From Flavobacteriaceae bacterium (GTDB taxonomy: Bacteria; Bacteroidota; Bacteroidia; Flavobacteriales; Flavobacteriaceae): a DNA stretch of 8,147 nucleotides. The position numbers and the translations under genes were made by a program. The notes under the pieces are model-generated. The model was not told the DNA's origin, made no database searches, and saw only the letters and a list, made by a program, of their open reading frames with translations. Below, piece by piece: positions 5,206 to 8,147 of the stretch; the stretch's first letter is position 1, and every line of letters begins with the position of its first letter. The DNA lies in contig JABDMQ010000047.1 of assembly GCA_013001365.1 (NCBI GenBank), forward strand, positions 1 to 8,147, in the 5' to 3' direction.

Positions 5206-7265
5206 TCTGTGATTCCTTCTAAATAGAAGAGGAAGGCATATTCTTCGGCATCTTCTCTTAGTGCTTCAAAACGACCCGAAGCACCTCCATGGCCAGTATC
5301 CATATTGGTTCGAAGCAATAATAAATTAGAATCCGTTTTTAACGATCGTAGCTTCGCCACCCATTTTGCTGGTTCCCAATATTGAACCTGAGAATCATGT
5401 AACCCAGTAGTTATAAGCATATTGGGATATTCTTGAGATTTTACATTATCGTATGGAGAATATGACTTCATGTATTCATAGTATTCTTTCTTTTTAGGAT
5501 TCCCCCATTCGTCATATTCTCCTGTGGTTAAAGGTATGCTGTCATCTAGCATTGTAGTTACCACATCTACAAATGGTACAGCTCCAATAATTCCATTGTA
5601 CAATTCAGGAGACATATTTGCTATGGCTCCCATTAACAAGCCACCAGCACTGCCACCCATAGCATATAAATGATTAGCGGAAGTATACTTTTTTTCAATC
5701 AAGAAACGCGAACAGTCTATAAAATCTGTAAAGGTATTTTTCTTGTCCAGCAATTTGCCATTCTCATACCAAGGTCGACCTAGATATTGACCTCCTCTAA
5801 TATGTGCAATTGCAAAGATGAACCCTCTATCGAGCAGACTAAGGCGAATACTTGAAAATGAGGGGTCTATGGTCACTCCATAAGAGCCATAAGCATAAAG
5901 TAATAGAGGCGCTGTGCTATCTTTCTTGAGACCTTTTCTATAAACCATTGAAATTGGCACTTTTGTACCATCTTGAGCAGTTGCCCATACGCGTTCTGAA
6001 ACATAGTTTTCTTTCTTGAATTTACCTCCAAGAACCTCTTGCTCCTTCTTTATTTCCAAGGTGCGGTCTGTCATATTGAAATCTATCACTGAAGAAGGCG
6101 TGGTCAATGAGTTATAGGCGTATCTTAGGATATCGGAGTCAAAGTCAACATTTACCGTTGGATAAGCTGTATAGGTTTCATTATCGAAAGGCAAGTAATA
6201 TTCAGGTTTGTTCTCGTTCCAAGGCTTTACCCGAATTTGATTTAATCCATTCTTTCTCTCTGAAATCACCAAATAATCCTTGAAGATCGTAATTCCTTCC
6301 AAGAGCACATCTTTGCGATGCGGAATAATCTCCTCCCAGTAGTTTTTTGAGGTATTATCTTCAGGTGCTCTCATTAATTTGAAATTGGTCGCACCATCTC
6401 TATTCGTGACTATATAAAAATAGCCATCGTAATGACTTATATCATATTCAAGATTTCTCTCTCTTTTATGGAATAATTTGAAATTACCATCTGGACTATC
6501 TGCATCCAATATTCGATATTCGTTCGAAAGGGTACTAAAGCTACCTATTACCAAATACTTCTTGGATTTAGTTTTGAATATATATGTACCAAATGTCTCA
6601 TCCTTTTCATGATACACAACAACATCCTTTGATGAATCATGTCCAAGTTTGTGCTTGTATATCTTGTCCGATCTCAAGGTTCTCTCATCTTTACGCGTGT
6701 AAAACAAGGTCTTGTTGTCGTTTGCCCACGACGACCCACCAGTGGTATTCAGCATTTCTTCTTCGTAAAGTTTTCCTGTCTTTAAGTTCTTGACCTGTAT
6801 CGTATATTTTCTTCTACTAACAGTATCAATTCCAAAAGCAATTTTTTCGTTGTCTGGGCTTATACTCAATCCCACTAGTTTAAAATAGGAATGACCTTTA
6901 GCTAATTCGTTACAATCAAAGAGGAGTTCTTCTTTTGCCTCCAAACTTCCTTTTTTTCTTGAGTAAATAGGATAGTCCTTGCCCTTAACATATTTGGTGA
7001 TATACCAATAACCATTGTAATTATAGGGAACGGAAGAGTCATCTTCCTTTATACGACCTTTCATTTCCTCGAACAATGCATTTTGAAAATCCTTGGCATG
7101 ACCAATCATGTTATCTAAATACTCGTTCTCTTTTTTTAAGTAGTCAATTACATCAGGGTTTTCAGGGTCATTAAGCCAATAATAGTTATCAATCCTTAAA
7201 TCGCCATGTTTCCTTAATTCCTTTTTTTTCTTCTTAGCGACTGGTACTTGGGCTAGCTTCGGCAT
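5202..7265 (-). CDS. ptrB: oligopeptidase B (prolyl oligopeptidase family S9A)
   Basis: A 687-residue serine peptidase that cleaves short peptides after Arg/Lys. The N-terminus 'HGDLRIDNYYWLNDPENPDVIDYL' (20-43) is the S9A entry segment. Residues about 75-410 would form the seven-bladed propeller that admits only small peptides, and about 420-687 the alpha/beta-hydrolase domain. The catalytic triad is visible: Ser539 in GGSAGG, Asp624 in TGLHDSQV, His659 in DTGHGG. 'YGSYGVTIDPSFS' and 'AHIRGGQYLGRPWYENGK' are typical. 'GEYDEWGNP' (582-590) holds Glu583 and Asp585, corresponding by motif to the Glu pair that binds basic P1 residues in oligopeptidase B. This favours it over prolyl oligopeptidase. 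Length matches the family (about 680-710). No signal peptide, so cytoplasmic. A run of eight A occurs in codons 13-15. It is divergent from ybaB; capA follows after 67 nt with no evident functional link. Confidence 0.92.
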   Translation of the reverse strand: MPKLAQVPVAKKKKKELRKHGDLRIDNYYWLNDPENPDVIDYLKKENEYLDNMIGHAKDFQNALFEEMKGRIKEDDSSVPYNYNGYWYITKYVKGKDYPIYSRKKGSLEAKEELLFDCNELAKGHSYFKLVGLSISPDNEKIAFGIDTVSRRKYTIQVKNLKTGKLYEEEMLNTTGGSSWANDNKTLFYTRKDERTLRSDKIYKHKLGHDSSKDVVVYHEKDETFGTYIFKTKSKKYLVIGSFSTLSNEYRILDADSPDGNFKLFHKRERNLEYDISHYDGYFYIVTNRDGATNFKLMRAPEDNTSKNYWEEIIPHRKDVLLEGITIFKDYLVISERKNGLNQIRVKPWNENKPEYYLPFDNETYTAYPTVNVDFDSDILRYAYNSLTTPSSVIDFNMTDRTLEIKKEQEVLGGKFKKENYVSERVWATAQDGTKVPISMVYRKGLKKDSTAPLLLYAYGSYGVTIDPSFSSIRLSLLDRGFIFAIAHIRGGQYLGRPWYENGKLLDKKNTFTDFIDCSRFLIEKKYTSANHLYAMGGSAGGLLMGAIANMSPELYNGIIGAVPFVDVVTTMLDDSIPLTTGEYDEWGNPKKKEYYEYMKSYSPYDNVKSQEYPNMLITTGLHDSQVQYWEPAKWVAKLRSLKTDSNLLLLRTNMDTGHGGASGRFEALREDAEEYAFLFYLEGITE

Positions 7266-7279
7266 ATAGAATTCGGTGA

Positions 7280-7369
7280 ATTGTATTAAAGTTTAGTATT
7301 AAATATTAGTACAATCATTAATAATACAATGTTGTACCATGTGAAGCAATTTAATAATTTTGCATTGTA
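7280..7369. repeat. cluster of ATTGTA / TACAAT half-sites between oligopeptidase B gene and ybaB
   Basis: The divergent intergenic region holds ATTGTA at 7280-7285 and 7364-7369 and its complement TACAAT at 7310-7315 and 7325-7330. The first and third extend to a perfect 9-bp inverted repeat, ATTGTATTA (7280-7288) / TAATACAAT (7322-7330). TACAA-TG-TTGTA (7325-7336) is a near-continuous palindrome overlapping the ybaB -33 element. These may be operator sites, but the region is AT-rich. No clear promoter for the oligopeptidase B gene was found here. Confidence 0.3.
7332..7362 (+). promoter_or_regulatory. Bacteroidota-type promoter for ybaB
   Basis: TTG at 7332-7334, a 20-nt spacer, then TAATTTTG at 7355-7362, a full match to TAnnTTTG. 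Transcription would start near 7367-7370, giving a leader of about 20-24 nt before the ATG at 7391. Confidence 0.65.
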
Positions 7370-7390
7370 ATAATCTTAAATGAACAAATT

Positions 7391-7720
7391 ATGTTTGGAG
7401 ACCTAATGGGAATGATGGGTAAATTAAAAGAAACCCAGAAAAAAGTAGAGGAAACAAAGAAGCGCCTTGATACAGTTATTGTAAATGAGCAGAGCCATGA
7501 TGGTAAATTAGAAGTGAACTTGACTGCCAACAGGACGATTAAATCAATTGTAATAGATGATTCGATACTAGAAAACAAAGAAGAACTTGAAGACTATTTG
7601 ATTATTACTTTAAATAAAGCTATTGCAAAAGCAACTAGTATTAATGAAGCAGAATTAGCGGCAGTTGCAAAAGAAGGTATGCCAGATCTTCCGCCTGGGA
7701 TGGATAACCCATTTAAATAA
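7391..7720 (+). CDS. ybaB: YbaB/EbfC family nucleoid-associated DNA-binding protein
   Basis: A 109-residue protein of the usual family length. Residues 1-35 begin 'MFGDLMGMMGKLKETQKKVE' and form a Lys/Glu-rich amphipathic helix. A beta-sheet core follows (about 38-58, 'GKLEVNLTANRTIKSIVIDD'), then an acidic helix (about 60-80, 'LEDYLIITLNKAIAKA') and a C-terminal helix with a Gly/Pro ending 'MPDLPPGMDNPFK'. The family forms dimers that bind DNA with tweezer-like helices and act as general nucleoid or regulatory proteins. In many bacteria ybaB sits with dnaX and recR; here it stands alone between convergent and divergent neighbours, as seen in Bacteroidota. It has its own promoter (7332-7362) and terminator (7724-7750). 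The start is fixed by the family-typical MFGD/MFG opening. Confidence 0.93.
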   Translation: MFGDLMGMMGKLKETQKKVEETKKRLDTVIVNEQSHDGKLEVNLTANRTIKSIVIDDSILENKEELEDYLIITLNKAIAKATSINEAELAAVAKEGMPDLPPGMDNPFK

Positions 7721-7753
7721 AAAAAGCCTCACTTAAAGTGAGGCTTCTTTATT
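7721..7753. terminator. strong bidirectional terminator between ybaB and the OmpA-family gene
   Basis: A 10-bp perfect stem AAGCCTCACT (7724-7733) / AGTGAGGCTT (7737-7746) with a TAA loop. An A-run precedes it (7719-7725) and CTTTATT follows it, so it works in both directions for the convergent ybaB and OmpA-family genes. Confidence 0.85.
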
Positions 7754-7774
7754 AAGAACGGAATTTATTCTTAA

Positions 7775-8147
7775 TTATTGATTTATAACTCTAAACTGAG
7801 TTCTTCTGTTCTCTCTGTGCTCTCTTTCGGTACAAGATACACCATCAGAACATCTGTTAAGCAACCTTCCTTCACCATAACCGTTAGAAACGATACGGCT
7901 AGAATTGATTCCTTTAGATATTAAGTAGTTAGAAACAGCTTGAGCTCTTCTTTCAGATAAAGACCTGTTGCTTTCTTTCGATCCTCTTGAATCTGTATGT
8001 GAAGCAATCTCAACAGAAACACCATCTTTTAGGACTGGTAATAATTTTGCATCGATCTCTGCTCTTGCAGCAGGAGTCAAAGTTGCACTACCAAGATCCC
8101 AGTTAATGTTAAGGTCATTGTACTCAACTAATTTACAGTCAACTTCT
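7775..8147 (-). CDS. OmpA-family protein, C-terminal peptidoglycan-binding domain (5' end outside the window)
   Basis: The frame is open from the stop at 7775 to the window edge, giving 123 visible C-terminal residues; the start codon lies outside. A TTG at 8080 is inside the domain and is not the true start. The visible part is an OmpA/MotB domain: 'NINWDLGSATLTPAARAEID' (13-32), 'VEIASHTDSRGSKESNRSLS' with Asp52, 'SERRAQAVSNYL' with Arg67, and 'VSNGYGEGRLLN'. In this family the Asp and Arg bind the diaminopimelate of peptidoglycan. Cys99 and Cys105 in 'RCSDGVSCTEREH', then NRRTQFRV, are the usual Bacteroidota ending and may form a disulfide. The protein would anchor the outer membrane to the cell wall. 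Whether the missing N-terminus is a beta-barrel, TPR or thrombospondin-type linker cannot be seen. Confidence 0.9.
   Translation of the reverse strand, partial: EVDCKLVEYNDLNINWDLGSATLTPAARAEIDAKLLPVLKDGVSVEIASHTDSRGSKESNRSLSERRAQAVSNYLISKGINSSRIVSNGYGEGRLLNRCSDGVSCTEREHRENRRTQFRVINQ

Noticed and set aside
7351..7578. Minus-strand open frame opposite ybaB
   Set aside because: It overlaps a well-supported gene and its promoter, and its translation is low-complexity with no recognisable family; shadow frame.
7775..8080. Complete small OmpA-domain gene starting at TTG 8080
   Set aside because: The frame stays open to 8147 and the upstream residues (NINWDLGSATL) belong to the same domain, so this is the 3' part of a larger gene.
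1..8147. Mobile elements, CRISPR arrays, tRNA/rRNA genes, phage or defence genes
   Set aside because: No spaced direct repeats, transposase or integrase motifs, terminal inverted repeats, or structured RNA signatures were seen. Gene content and base composition look uniformly chromosomal.

Overview
The window reads as ordinary chromosomal DNA from a Bacteroidota bacterium, most likely a Sphingobacteriaceae member (Sphingobacterium/Pedobacter type). The evidence is AT-rich coding DNA, A-rich leaders without Shine-Dalgarno sequences, several matches to the Bacteroidota promoter pattern (TTG, about 20 nt, TAnnTTTG), and lineage-typical families: DUF4834, a YfhO-like membrane protein, an A/Q-cleaved outer-membrane 'transporter' barrel and an OmpA protein with the C-x5-C / NRRTxF ending. 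I see no rRNA, tRNA, CRISPR, IS element or prophage signal. The genus is inferred, not proven.

Layout. Positions 1-438 (minus) hold a small DUF4834 membrane protein followed by the first 25 codons of a YfhO-like protein that leaves the window. From a divergent promoter region (439-543), an outer-membrane barrel (544-1482) and a GNAT/YghO-type acyltransferase (1517-2638) run on the plus strand and end at a shared bidirectional terminator. Converging on it from the minus strand are two PLP enzymes: an alpha-oxoamine synthase (2690-3949) and a cystathionine-beta-synthase-like enzyme (4094-5134). Upstream of them on the same strand is oligopeptidase B (5202-7265). A divergent intergenic region (7266-7390) separates it from ybaB (7391-7720), which ends at a strong bidirectional hairpin facing a 5'-truncated OmpA-family gene (7775-8147).

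Main biological reading. The two PLP enzymes match the CapA (cysteate synthase: O-phosphoserine + sulfite) and CapB (cysteate fatty-acyltransferase) pair described for capnine sulfonolipid synthesis in gliding Bacteroidota. The locus would therefore make the sphingolipid-like sulfonolipid backbone (3-dehydrocapnine). The convergent GNAT/YghO-type protein is a good candidate for the N-acylation step that turns capnine into an N-acyl sulfonolipid, because the bacterial ceramide synthase step is also carried out by a GNAT-type enzyme; this is inference. The outer-membrane barrel upstream of it, with an unusual basic C-terminal tail, may be linked to the envelope where such lipids reside. No reductase for dehydrocapnine lies in the window. 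The remaining genes (oligopeptidase B, YbaB, OmpA, YfhO, DUF4834) look like housekeeping or envelope neighbours.
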